DNA of 33,851 nt, taken from positions 1-33,851 of the forward strand of contig CAKVHZ010000012.1 of assembly GCA_934754445.1 (NCBI GenBank). Direction: 5' to 3'. The notes beneath the pieces are model-generated. The model was given only the letters and a program-made list of their open reading frames with translations. It had not been told where the DNA came from and made no database searches. The DNA comes from an uncultured Clostridia bacterium. GTDB lineage: Bacteria; Bacillota; Clostridia; Christensenellales; UBA1242. A program made the position numbers and the translations under genes. Shown in pieces: positions 24,295 through 32,369 of the stretch; the stretch's first letter is position 1, and the number at the start of each line of letters is the position of its first letter.

Positions 24295-24933
24295 ATGAAT
24301 TATACTAGTTTTGAAAAAAGAGAAATTGTAAAAAATGATTATGATGCAATTGCTGAAGTATATGCTAAAAGTTATAGCAAAATAGACGATTACAAAACAT
24401 ATATAGACAAATTTATTTTAAGTTTATCGGGTAAAAATGTTTTAGATGTTGGTTGCGGAGTGGGTAAAATAACTAACTATCTAACTCAAAGTGGATTAAA
24501 TACAATAGGCATAGATTTTTCACAAGAATTACTAAAGTTAGCAAAAAATACTTTTCCAAGTTGTAAGTTCGTTCTTGCTGATATTTGTGATTATAAACAA
24601 AATGAGTTGGTTGACGGAATAATAACAAAAGATGCATTGTTTCATTTACCTGATGAAAATTTAATTCAAGTTTTGCAAAAGTTTAAAAACTTATTAAATA
24701 TAAACGGAAAACTATGTATAATTATGGATATGCCAAAAGAAGCAGGGGAGCATATCTTTGTTGAAGAATTAAACGATAAATATCAAATTTATTATAATTA
24801 TATAACCCCTGAAAAATTACATGAATTACTTATAAAAATAGGATTTAAAATAGAAGATATAAAAATTATAAAAAATAACGATAATGCTTCAAGTTATGCA
24901 ACTGGTTTAATGGTGTTTCAAGTTAGTAAGTAG
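24295..24933 (+). CDS. Class I SAM-dependent methyltransferase
   Basis: 212 aa, soluble. Motif I NVLDVGCGVGK (about 43-53) binds S-adenosylmethionine, followed by the acidic strand end IGIDFS and motif II-like FVLADICDY. After it, DGIITKDALFHLP and KLCIIMDMPKE complete the Rossmann core. The substrate cannot be inferred; the family includes small-molecule methylases. The gene has its own promoter, a good SD and a terminator. Confidence 0.9.
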   Translation: MNYTSFEKREIVKNDYDAIAEVYAKSYSKIDDYKTYIDKFILSLSGKNVLDVGCGVGKITNYLTQSGLNTIGIDFSQELLKLAKNTFPSCKFVLADICDYKQNELVDGIITKDALFHLPDENLIQVLQKFKNLLNINGKLCIIMDMPKEAGEHIFVEELNDKYQIYYNYITPEKLHELLIKIGFKIEDIKIIKNNDNASSYATGLMVFQVSK

Positions 24934-24947
24934 TATCAAAAGAAATC

Positions 24948-24985
24948 AAAAAGATACTTCAATTTTTTTGAAGTATCTTTTTTTA
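24948..24985. terminator. Bidirectional terminator between methyltransferase and binding-protein genes
   Basis: AAAAAGATACTTCAA (24948-24962) and TTGAAGTATCTTTTT (24968-24982) form a 15-bp stem with a T5 loop, with T runs on both strands, between convergent genes. Confidence 0.88.
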
Positions 24986-25008
24986 ATCATAAAGTTTGTT
25001 ACATTTAG

Positions 25009-25992
25009 TTATTTGATTTTGTTTGCAATAGTGTTATCTACAACTTTATTATATTCAACTCTTGTAGTAAGTTCGCCAGCACCTTCTAGCATATCTAGTA
25101 ATCTATTATAACTAGTTTCTGTCATAACTGGGGTAGAACACCAAGCATCAATATTTTTATAACTTATTATGCTTGCTTTAATACTCTTATCAGTAGATGT
25201 TGCAAAACTTGGTTTTAAACTTTTTACAACTTCATCAATATCACTATTCATAATAAAGTCATATGCTTTTTTAATTGCTTTTAAAAAGTTTTCTAGCTTT
25301 TCTTCGTTGTTTTTAATATAGTTTTGATTAGCCATAAAGCAAGTGAAAGGAATTTCGCCACTTTCTTGACCAACTGATGCTACAATATAACCTTTATTTT
25401 CTCTAACAAGTTCGCTTGCAGTAGGTTCAAAAACTGTAACATAGTCAGCAGTTCCACCAGTAAAAGCACCAACAGTCATGTTAAAAGCAACACTTAAATC
25501 AAAGTTTAAATCTGTTTCAATATTTAAACCATTTTTTTCTATTGCATATTGTAAACTCATGGCAGGTGAGCCACCTTTTCTACCAGCAATAACATGTTTA
25601 TTTTTTAAGTTTTCCCATTTGAAATCTGGTTCGTTAACCTTACCAACTAAGAAACTACCATCTCTTTTTGTTAATTGACCAAAAATCATAGGTGCATTTT
25701 GTTTTCCACCAGCATTAACATAAACCCCAGTTTCAGGGCCAAGTAAAGCGACATCGGCACTACCACTTAAAAGAGCAGTCATGCTGTTATCCGAACCGCC
25801 ACCATTAGTTAACTCAATTTCATAGCCATATTCTTTAAAATAACCATTATTTATTGCAACATACATAGGGGCATAAAATATTGAGTGTGTTACTTCGTTA
25901 ATTCTTATTACATTTTTGTTTTTACAGCCAAAAAACATTATTCCCGAAAAGGCTATAAAAAAAGAGAGTAAAACTAAAGTAATTTTTTTCAT
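25009..25992 (-). CDS. ABC-type substrate-binding lipoprotein (NMT1/SsuA-like)
   Basis: 327 aa extracytoplasmic lipoprotein: basic start, hydrophobic segment and a lipobox-like FFGC (Cys23) anchoring it to the membrane. The body matches the NMT1/THI5, SsuA/TauA class of periplasmic binding proteins: SIFYAPMYVAINNGYFKEYG, then GSADVALLGPE, AGRKGGSPAMS and ADYVTVFEPTA. These bind thiamine precursors, sulfonates or related small molecules. No permease or ATPase gene lies nearby, so it is an orphan in this window. SD AAGGAGG on the minus strand. Divergent from pgsA. Confidence 0.9.
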   Translation of the reverse strand: MKKITLVLLSFFIAFSGIMFFGCKNKNVIRINEVTHSIFYAPMYVAINNGYFKEYGYEIELTNGGGSDNSMTALLSGSADVALLGPETGVYVNAGGKQNAPMIFGQLTKRDGSFLVGKVNEPDFKWENLKNKHVIAGRKGGSPAMSLQYAIEKNGLNIETDLNFDLSVAFNMTVGAFTGGTADYVTVFEPTASELVRENKGYIVASVGQESGEIPFTCFMANQNYIKNNEEKLENFLKAIKKAYDFIMNSDIDEVVKSLKPSFATSTDKSIKASIISYKNIDAWCSTPVMTETSYNRLLDMLEGAGELTTRVEYNKVVDNTIANKIK

Positions 25993-26046
25993 CTTTTCCT
26001 CCTTACTCTAATATTTTATTAAAATTTCAAAAAAAATGTTAAAAAG

Positions 26047-26075
26047 TTGTGTTTTATGTATTGTTGTGTTAATAT
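26047..26075 (+). promoter_or_regulatory. Weak promoter of pgsA with leaderless spacing
   Basis: TTGTGT (26047-26052), 17-nt spacer, TAATAT (26070-26075), then 6 nt to the ATG at 26082. Both boxes are imperfect; no SD is present. Confidence 0.4.
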
Positions 26076-26081
26076 ATTATC

Positions 26082-26633
26082 ATGAAGAAAAATTTAACTA
26101 TTCCAAACTTATTATCGTTACTTAGAATAATTTTAGTTCCATTTTTTTTAGTTTTTTATTTAAACAAGACTTTTTATTATGAAGGGTTTCCTTTATATGC
26201 TGTTCTTGTATTTTTGCTTGCCTTTACTTTAGATGTTTTAGATGGTTTAATTGCAAGAAAAACAAATACAATAACTAACCTTGGTAAAGTTTTAGACCCC
26301 TTAGCCGATAAAATTTTAAGATTAAGCATTATATTTGGTTTTATGTTAAATAATGTATTACCACTTTATATGTTTATTATATTATTAACCTTTGATTTAA
26401 TATCTATTGTGGTAGGTGCTGTTTTATATAAAAATAAAATTGTTGTAAAAGCAAATATTGTTGGAAAAATAACAACGGTTATTATGTCCCTTTCATTATT
26501 TTCGTGCTTTTTTCATAATGCTATTAAGCCATATGATTTAATTGCAGTTATGACATCAATTCTTCTTGTATTTTTTACACTTGTGCAATATTTTATAAAA
26601 TACTACAAAATTTATAGCAAAATTCAAAAATAG
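26082..26633 (+). CDS. pgsA: CDP-diacylglycerol-glycerol-3-phosphate 3-phosphatidyltransferase
   Basis: Integral membrane enzyme making phosphatidylglycerol phosphate from CDP-diacylglycerol and glycerol 3-phosphate. 183 aa with about five to six membrane helices. The CDP-alcohol phosphotransferase signature is complete: DGLIAR, then G(K)VLDPLADK supplies the remaining conserved Gly and two Asp. NLLSLLRI near the N-terminus is typical of PgsA. Another CDP-alcohol transferase (e.g. cardiolipin synthase type) is possible but the sequence order favours PgsA. No SD. Confidence 0.92.
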   Translation: MKKNLTIPNLLSLLRIILVPFFLVFYLNKTFYYEGFPLYAVLVFLLAFTLDVLDGLIARKTNTITNLGKVLDPLADKILRLSIIFGFMLNNVLPLYMFIILLTFDLISIVVGAVLYKNKIVVKANIVGKITTVIMSLSLFSCFFHNAIKPYDLIAVMTSILLVFFTLVQYFIKYYKIYSKIQK

Positions 26634-26637
26634 GGTA

Positions 26638-26666
26638 TTGACACTTTGTTATTTATGAGTTATAAT
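26638..26666 (+). promoter_or_regulatory. Consensus SigA promoter of the 82-aa membrane-protein gene
   Basis: Perfect TTGACA (26638-26643), 17-nt spacer and perfect TATAAT (26661-26666). Confidence 0.88.
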
Positions 26667-26694
26667 AACTAAAAATTTATAACTAGGAGCGAAT

Positions 26695-26943
26695 ATGTTT
26701 TATTTATTAAATGCTACAGTAGGGTTATTAGATACTTTATTAAAAGTTGAATTTTTAACATCAATTATTTTAGGAGCACTTGGTTTTGCAATAATATGTC
26801 TTGCTAAAAGAATTACAAAAACAGTAAGAAAAACAAATGTTATTCCAGATGATGATAAATTATATATAGTTTTAAAAGTTGTTGGTTTAATTTTTGTTGT
26901 AATTGCATTTGTTGTATTATTATTTTCAAGTTTAAACGGTTAA
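26695..26943 (+). CDS. Small membrane protein, two to three TM segments
   Basis: 82 aa, not recognised. Hydrophobic segments at about 1-14, 20-36 and 58-78 flank a basic loop (KRITKTVRKT) and an acidic turn (PDDDK). A fully consensus promoter, an AGGAG SD 6 nt before the ATG and a strong terminator suggest high expression as a single-gene unit, which is notable for an unknown small membrane protein. Confidence 0.8.
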   Translation: MFYLLNATVGLLDTLLKVEFLTSIILGALGFAIICLAKRITKTVRKTNVIPDDDKLYIVLKVVGLIFVVIAFVVLLFSSLNG

Positions 26944-26946
26944 TAT

Positions 26947-26972
26947 AAGGGAGTATAAAACTCCCTTTTTAT
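26947..26972 (+). terminator. Intrinsic terminator of the 82-aa gene
   Basis: AAGGGAGT (26947-26954) pairs with ACTCCCTT (26960-26967) around ATAAA, then T residues. Confidence 0.9.
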
Positions 26973-27001
26973 TTGACAAAATTAATTATATTTAGTATAC
27001 T
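26973..27001 (+). promoter_or_regulatory. SigA-type promoter of the surface lipoprotein gene
   Basis: Perfect TTGACA (26973-26978), 17-nt spacer, TATACT (26996-27001). The SD GGAG is at 27026-27029. Confidence 0.8.
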
Positions 27002-27034
27002 TGCATAAAAGTTATAATAATATATGGAGTTGTT

Positions 27035-29446
27035 ATGGTAAAAAAAATCAGTCGAATATTTTGTCTATGTTTTTCATTTTTAATAATGATAAATCTTTTT
27101 GGTTGCCAAAAAAGTTACATATCATTTAGTGGAAATGAACCTTCATTTTACCAAGGAGAGACTATAGACTACAGGAATTTTAGTATTGATTATCATAAAG
27201 ATGATAAAACTATATTAAAAATCTATTTTAATGAAGATAATATTAAAATAGAAAATTTTGACACTTCGTTAATAGGTGCTAGACAAGCAAAAGTTGTTTA
27301 TACTAATAATGGTAAAAAATTTGTTACCCAATTTAACTATATAGTTAAAGCAAATGAAGTAGAGAGTATAAGCGGAGTAACGGGTCTTGTAACAGAATAT
27401 TATATAGGAGATGAAATAATCCTTAATAATGCAATCATTACATATGTGAAAAGTAATGGAATAGTTAATACTACGCAATTAACAAAATCTATGATTACAG
27501 GTTTTGACACTACAACAGTTGGTAATAAAACTATGAAAATAACATATAGTCGAAAAGAATATTTGTTAAATTATGAAGTAAAAGCAATAGAAGTAGAGAG
27601 TATAAGTGGAGTAACTGGAATTGCTACAGAATATTATGAGAATGATGAAATAAAACTTACAGATGCAAAAGTTAATTATATCAATAATAACGGGACAACG
27701 GGAAGTGATGATGTTACTCTTGATATGATTACAAGTTTTGATACTACAACAATTGGTAATAAAACTATGAAAATAACATATAGTGGAAAAGAATATATGT
27801 TAAATTATGAAGTAAAAGCAATAGAAATAGAGAGTATAAGTGGAGTAACTGGAATTGCCACAGAATATTATGAGAATGATGAAATAAAACTTACTGATGC
27901 AAAACTTTATTATGTGAATAATAACGGGACAACTGGAAGTATTGATGTTACTTTAGACATGATAAGTAATTTTAATACAAAAATGACAGGAACGCAAGAT
28001 GAAGAAAGGGAAATGACTTTAAGTTACAGTAATAAACAATTTGTGTTGACTTATAAAGTTATTTCTTATTATGCGACTTTAAGTTTTGATTCGGTTAGCA
28101 ATAGTGTTGTAGAAAAAGAATTGCCAACTTTTAATAATAAAAAAATTTTAAAATCTTCTGCTTTTGAAGGTGTTGAATTAAATAGCAATTATTTTATAAT
28201 TAATGGCTATTATACATTAATTGATGGTCAAAGAAATACACTCAATATTGGCGACTTTTTAGTAAAAGATACAAAAGTATATGTAGAACTAAGTTTTATT
28301 AATACTTATAATATGTTTGGAGTTGGTTCATATGATAAGCCATATTTAATTTATAATGAATTTCAATTAAAAAATTTAGAAGAAAAAGTTAATGAAATAG
28401 ATTCGCAGATTTCTTTTGATGGTAAAATTTTTAATCAAATGGCGGATATAGATTTATCAACATATTCTAGTTGGAGACCAATTGGAGATTATACTATAGG
28501 TAAGGTATTTAAAGGTAGATTTAATGGTGATGGGTATAAAATTAGTAATATGACAATTAATACATCAGAGAATTTGGCTTGTGTTGGCTTGTTTGGTTAT
28601 GTTACTAATACATTAGAAAATATTAATTTGGTAAATGTTAATATTTTAAATGTGGGTTGTTCATCAAAATATGCATACAATAATAATTGTTATATCGGAA
28701 CTATTGCGGGTTATATAAATAGTTCTGCTATTTGTAATAGTTCAGTATCTGGAAAAATCGAAACTGATGGACATGGTGAAGCATTTATAGTTGGGTCTAT
28801 TGTTGGTGATGGTTATATTACAAATTGCTTAAGTAATTGTTCAATAAATATTACGATTGCAGGACAAAAAGCCTATATAAATGGTTTAACTAATGGTAAG
28901 GCTATTAATAGTGTATATAAAGCAAATATTAATGTTCTGCAAATAGAGATTATTGATTATACATATATATTTGGAATTGCTAGAATGGGTGAAAATTGTT
29001 ATAGTTTAGGTAATATTTATTATGAATGCACTGTTGATGATTTATCGAATGTTGAAAAAATATATTGCTGTGCTTTAACAGTAAACTTTAAAAATTCTTT
29101 TTATTATGGAAGTGTTTTTAGTAAACTTTTGAATGATGAAAACGAAGTTTTTCAACAGCGAGTAAATTATATTTTGAATAATGGTGCTACGGGGGAAAAC
29201 TTATATTTATGTCAAGAAAAAATTTATCAAGTTAGGGCAGGCTACACACAAGCAGGTTTTGATGCAAGCAACTATGAAAAACATAACATAAAAGCATTAA
29301 CAAATGAACAAATTTTGACTGGGAAAACTTATTTCGTTGGGTTTGAAAGTTATGTTGATGCTGAGACATTGTCTACGAATTCAAATTGTGTTTGGATTTT
29401 TAGAGCAGGCAATTTACCAAAATTATATTGGGAAAAAGACATTTAA
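27035..29446 (+). CDS. Surface lipoprotein with Ig-like repeats and GLUG-like region
   Basis: 803 aa. Signal peptide with lipobox NLFGC (Cys24). Residues about 28-107 form a first, diverged Ig-like (group-3 type) domain. Three closely related 78-residue repeats follow from about residue 109 (each opening VESISGVTG or IESISGVTG and ending near YEVKA). A unique segment (about 345-430) precedes a GLUG-like region in which FNGDGYKISNMTI, VGLFGYV, IGTIAGYI and VGSIVGDG mark successive beta-helix turns (about 480-620). The end is a variable tail. Such proteins are adhesins or extracellular-matrix proteins; the ligand is unknown. It is monocistronic with its own promoter and terminator. Confidence 0.88.
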   Translation: MVKKISRIFCLCFSFLIMINLFGCQKSYISFSGNEPSFYQGETIDYRNFSIDYHKDDKTILKIYFNEDNIKIENFDTSLIGARQAKVVYTNNGKKFVTQFNYIVKANEVESISGVTGLVTEYYIGDEIILNNAIITYVKSNGIVNTTQLTKSMITGFDTTTVGNKTMKITYSRKEYLLNYEVKAIEVESISGVTGIATEYYENDEIKLTDAKVNYINNNGTTGSDDVTLDMITSFDTTTIGNKTMKITYSGKEYMLNYEVKAIEIESISGVTGIATEYYENDEIKLTDAKLYYVNNNGTTGSIDVTLDMISNFNTKMTGTQDEEREMTLSYSNKQFVLTYKVISYYATLSFDSVSNSVVEKELPTFNNKKILKSSAFEGVELNSNYFIINGYYTLIDGQRNTLNIGDFLVKDTKVYVELSFINTYNMFGVGSYDKPYLIYNEFQLKNLEEKVNEIDSQISFDGKIFNQMADIDLSTYSSWRPIGDYTIGKVFKGRFNGDGYKISNMTINTSENLACVGLFGYVTNTLENINLVNVNILNVGCSSKYAYNNNCYIGTIAGYINSSAICNSSVSGKIETDGHGEAFIVGSIVGDGYITNCLSNCSINITIAGQKAYINGLTNGKAINSVYKANINVLQIEIIDYTYIFGIARMGENCYSLGNIYYECTVDDLSNVEKIYCCALTVNFKNSFYYGSVFSKLLNDENEVFQQRVNYILNNGATGENLYLCQEKIYQVRAGYTQAGFDASNYEKHNIKALTNEQILTGKTYFVGFESYVDAETLSTNSNCVWIFRAGNLPKLYWEKDI
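27359..28064 (+). repeat. Three tandem in-frame 234-bp repeats
   Basis: Copies start at 27359, 27593 and 27827 (period 234 bp = 78 codons). The first halves of copies 2 and 3 are almost identical at the DNA level, including third positions, which indicates recent duplication or gene conversion. Copy 1 and the end of copy 3 have diverged. Confidence 0.93.
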
Positions 29447-29449
29447 TTA

Positions 29450-29475
29450 AAGTAAGCAGTTTTGCTTACTTTTTT
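29450..29475 (+). terminator. Intrinsic terminator of the surface lipoprotein gene
   Basis: AAGTAAGCA (29450-29458), GTTT loop, TGCTTACTT (29463-29471), then a T run. Confidence 0.9.
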
Positions 29476-29535
29476 CGTTTAAGACAAGCAAAATTCGACA
29501 AAATCTATCATATATATACTCGTAAGGAGTTTAAT

Positions 29536-30234
29536 ATGGTAGTTGAATCTTTTGTAAACTTTTTAAATCGAGTGATGTGTTTTACATCGTTCGTTCAAAA
29601 AAGTAGTGGATTTCCAAATCCGCTCACTAGTGAAGAAGAACTTGAATGTATAAAAAAATTTAAAAATGAGGGCGATTTAGAAGCAAAAAATCGTTTAATT
29701 TATCATAATTTAAGATTAGTAGCACATATTGTTAAAAAATATTCTCAAGCAGGCGAAGCCGATGATTTAATAAGCGTTGGGACTATTGGACTAATAAAGG
29801 CAATTAATACTTATGAATTAAATAAAGGCACACAACTTTCTACATATTCTGCTAGATGCATAGAAAACGAAATATTAATGCTTATAAGGTTAAATAAAAA
29901 GCATAATGGAGTTTATTCATTAGAAGAAAGTTTAGGGCAAGATAAAGACGGAAACGATGTTACTCTTGAAGATGTTATTGGAACAGATATTGATGAACTT
30001 GCAAACATGGTAGAAAATAAAGTTTTAAGTGAAAAGTTGATAAAAATATTAAAAGATAATTTGTCGGAAAGAGAGTTTAAAATTATATGTATGCGGTATG
30101 GTCTTAACAATACTCCTGCTTTAACTCAACTTGAAGTTGCTAAAAAATTGGGTATAAGTAGAAGTTATATTTCTCGAATAGAAACAAAAGCATTAAAAGA
30201 TATTAAAGATAAACTAAAAGATATAACATTTTAA
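29536..30234 (+). CDS. sigK: RNA polymerase sporulation sigma factor SigK (pro-sigma-K)
   Basis: Late mother-cell sigma factor. 232 aa from the ATG at 29536, which has an AAGGAG SD; the frame extends upstream to 29428, but that extension overlaps the lipoprotein gene and its terminator and is rejected. The hydrophobic N-terminal pro-sequence (about 1-22, MVVESFVNFLNRVMCFTSFV) is removed by SpoIVFB in Bacillus. Region 2 shows NLRLVAHIVKKY and DLISVGTIGLIKAI; region 4 shows KLGISRSYISRIETKAL. The gene is intact, with no skin-type interruption. Together with gpr it supports endospore formation. Upstream CATATATACT (29509-29518) is only a weak match to a SigE/SigK -10. Confidence 0.95.
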   Translation: MVVESFVNFLNRVMCFTSFVQKSSGFPNPLTSEEELECIKKFKNEGDLEAKNRLIYHNLRLVAHIVKKYSQAGEADDLISVGTIGLIKAINTYELNKGTQLSTYSARCIENEILMLIRLNKKHNGVYSLEESLGQDKDGNDVTLEDVIGTDIDELANMVENKVLSEKLIKILKDNLSEREFKIICMRYGLNNTPALTQLEVAKKLGISRSYISRIETKALKDIKDKLKDITF

Positions 30235-30239
30235 AAAAG

Positions 30240-30264
30240 AGCCTAACTATAAGTTAGGTTTTTT
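30240..30264 (+). terminator. Intrinsic terminator of sigK
   Basis: CCTAACT (30242-30248), ATA loop, AGTTAGG (30252-30258), then six T. Confidence 0.9.
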
Positions 30265-30283
30265 GTTGATTTTTTCTAAATTC

Positions 30284-30312
30284 TTGACAATATTTTTTAT
30301 TTAATATATAAT
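30284..30312 (+). promoter_or_regulatory. Consensus SigA promoter with leaderless spacing
   Basis: Perfect TTGACA (30284-30289), 17-nt spacer, perfect TATAAT (30307-30312), then exactly 6 nt to the ATG at 30319. This is the clearest leaderless arrangement in the window. Confidence 0.85.
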
Positions 30313-30318
30313 AAATAA

Positions 30319-30894
30319 ATGGTAGATGGCACTTTAATTTTAAGGAAAAACGCAAAAGATGAAGAAATTAAAGCATATAATATTTTAAAAGATATTTTGT
30401 TTAAAAATGATATTGCAATAATTGGCGATAACATTTCTAAAAATCTTCCTGATATTTATACCAAAGATTTTGATATTGGTGTTGAAGTTACAAGTTGCGA
30501 GCATTTGTCTCAGTTTTTGTTAGATACTTTTAGTAAAAAGCATAAAAAGAAAGGCAAAAATGTTAATGAAATAATAGAACTTTATGAAAACTTATCATTA
30601 AAAGAAAAAAATCTTTTATTTTTAAATGAATTTGAAAAGATTTTAGAAAAAAAGATTAAAAAAATAGATGTTTATAAACATTGTAAAAGTTTAAATTTAA
30701 TTATTATTTCTAATTTAGAAACTAAAAATTATGTTAATAGAGAAAGTTTAGCCGAAATTTACCAAAAATTAGTTTTAAAATATAATAAAAAATATGATAA
30801 TTTATTTTTGTTTTACAATAACACATTATATGTTAGCATTAACTATAATTTTGTAAAATTAAAAAAAATAAATACAATAAGCGAAGAAAAATAG
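30319..30894 (+). CDS. Hypothetical protein with possible PD-(D/E)XK-like core
   Basis: 191 aa, not recognised. Soluble, lysine-rich. LPDIYTKDFDIGVEVTSCEH (about 43-62) has the spacing of a PD-(D/E)XK nuclease core: Pro44-Asp45, then Glu56-Val-Thr58, though the usual Lys is replaced by Thr. The rest is mainly helical with a C-terminal beta hairpin (NLFLFYNNTLYVSINYNFVKL). The mRNA should be leaderless. It is followed after 8 nt by def, so the two are likely co-transcribed. The nuclease-like reading is an inference from one motif. Confidence 0.72.
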   Translation: MVDGTLILRKNAKDEEIKAYNILKDILFKNDIAIIGDNISKNLPDIYTKDFDIGVEVTSCEHLSQFLLDTFSKKHKKKGKNVNEIIELYENLSLKEKNLLFLNEFEKILEKKIKKIDVYKHCKSLNLIIISNLETKNYVNRESLAEIYQKLVLKYNKKYDNLFLFYNNTLYVSINYNFVKLKKINTISEEK

Positions 30895-30902
30895 GAGAGA
30901 AT

Positions 30903-31349
30903 ATGGCACTAAGGAAATTAGTTTATAGTGATGAACCATTAATAAGAAAAACAAGCAAAGTAGTTACCGAATTTAACGAACAGTTAGACATTTTACTTGA
31001 AGACATGAAAGAAACTATGCGTCATAACGACGGAGTGGGGCTAGCGAGTGTTCAAGTGGGAGTATTAAAACGAGTTATAGTAGTAGAAGCTTGCGGTCAA
31101 TATTTAGAATTAATAAATCCTAAAATTTTATCACAAGAAGGCACTCAAACAGGAACAGAAGGTTGTTTAAGTGTTAAAAATATTACAGGGGAAGTTGAAA
31201 GACCTTATAAAATAACTGTTAATGCTCAAAATAGATATGGCGATAATATGGTTTTAACAGTAGAAGGGCTACTTGCAACCGTTATTTGTCATGAAGTTGA
31301 CCATTTAGATGGAATACTATTTATAGATAAAATGATAAAGAAAAATTAA
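30903..31349 (+). CDS. def: Peptide deformylase
   Basis: Metalloenzyme removing the N-formyl group from nascent proteins. 148 aa, short-type. The three signature motifs are present: GVGLASVQV (usual GxGLAAxQ, with Ser), EGCLSV with the metal Cys, and HEVDHL with the two metal His and catalytic Glu. SD GGAGAG. fmt, which adds the formyl group, follows 75 nt later, a common pairing. Confidence 0.96.
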   Translation: MALRKLVYSDEPLIRKTSKVVTEFNEQLDILLEDMKETMRHNDGVGLASVQVGVLKRVIVVEACGQYLELINPKILSQEGTQTGTEGCLSVKNITGEVERPYKITVNAQNRYGDNMVLTVEGLLATVICHEVDHLDGILFIDKMIKKN

Positions 31350-31358
31350 TTTGATTAA

Positions 31359-31387
31359 AAATGCTAGCACTTTTGCTAGCATTTATT
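31359..31387 (+). terminator. Hairpin between def and fmt
   Basis: An 11-bp perfect stem AAATGCTAGCA (31359-31369) with TGCTAGCATTT (31374-31384). The T tract is weak (TTTATTG), so it may terminate only partially and let fmt be read through. Confidence 0.65.
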
Positions 31388-31424
31388 GTATACTTTTATA
31401 AAAATAAATTAAAGTGAGAGCAAA

Positions 31425-32369
31425 ATGAATATAGTATTTTTAGGAACTCCAGACTTTTCTGGTAAGGTTTTATCAAGTTTAATTAATTCTAAACACAAAG
31501 TTGTAGCAGTGGTAACGCAAGAAGATAAAAAGGTTGGAAGAAAACAGATTTTAACCGAAAGTCCAGTTAAAGTTATTGCTAAACAAAACGATATTAAAGT
31601 TTTACAGTTTCATAAAATAAGATTAGAAGGTTACGATGAACTTAAAAAGTTAAATGCTGATATTTTTATTACTTGTGCATATGGTCAAATTATTAGCCAA
31701 GAAATTTTAGATATTTCAAAATATGGAACAATAAATATTCACTTTTCACTTCTTCCTAAATATAGGGGGGCAAGTCCAGTTCAATGGACATTAATTAATG
31801 GCGAAAAATTTGCTGGTGTTACTATTATGAGAACTGATGCTGGAATTGATACTGGCGATATTATAAGTCAAATACCTTTAGAAATACAAAGCGAAGATAA
31901 TAGTGAAACCTTGTTAAATAAACTAGCAATTGTTAGCGTAAAACCACTTTTAGAAGTGCTTGATAGTTTTGAAAATAGTAAAGTTAAGTTTATAAAACAA
32001 GGTAAAGATTTTACTTATTTTCCAATGTTAAAAAAAGAAGATGGATTGATAGATTTTAACAAAACTAGCACAGAAATAATAAATTTAGTTAAAGGGTTAT
32101 ATATTTGGCCAAATGCTTATTTTTATTTAAATAATAAAATGGTAAAAATTTTTAAGGCGGAAAATGTAGAGTTTAATTCGGGCGTAAATATAGGAGAAAT
32201 AGCGAATGCTGATAAAAAGGGACTTATTGTTAAATGCGGTGGAAACACATATTTAAGCATAAAAGAACTTCAAATAGAAGGCGGTAAAAGATTATGCTTT
32301 AATGATTTTTTAAATGGCAACAAATTAAATATAGGAACAAAATTAAATGGAAACAATATTAAATTATAG
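31425..32369 (+). CDS. fmt: Methionyl-tRNA formyltransferase
   Basis: Formylates initiator Met-tRNA with 10-formyl-tetrahydrofolate. 314 aa, usual length. IVFLGTPDFS at the N-terminus, the catalytic region INIHFSLLPKYRGASPVQW (about 104-122, with Asn and His) and DAGIDTGDI are diagnostic; the C-terminal domain binds the acceptor stem. The SD (GTGAGAG) is modest. Its last 23 nt overlap rlmN. Confidence 0.97.
   Translation: MNIVFLGTPDFSGKVLSSLINSKHKVVAVVTQEDKKVGRKQILTESPVKVIAKQNDIKVLQFHKIRLEGYDELKKLNADIFITCAYGQIISQEILDISKYGTINIHFSLLPKYRGASPVQWTLINGEKFAGVTIMRTDAGIDTGDIISQIPLEIQSEDNSETLLNKLAIVSVKPLLEVLDSFENSKVKFIKQGKDFTYFPMLKKEDGLIDFNKTSTEIINLVKGLYIWPNAYFYLNNKMVKIFKAENVEFNSGVNIGEIANADKKGLIVKCGGNTYLSIKELQIEGGKRLCFNDFLNGNKLNIGTKLNGNNIKL

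Noticed and set aside
29505..29520. SigE/SigK-type promoter before sigK
   Set aside because: CATATATACT is only a partial -10 match and no -35 element stands at the right distance; AT-rich DNA yields such strings by chance.
29428..29535. Longer start for sigK
   Set aside because: It overlaps the lipoprotein gene and its terminator; 29536 has an SD and gives the expected pro-sequence.
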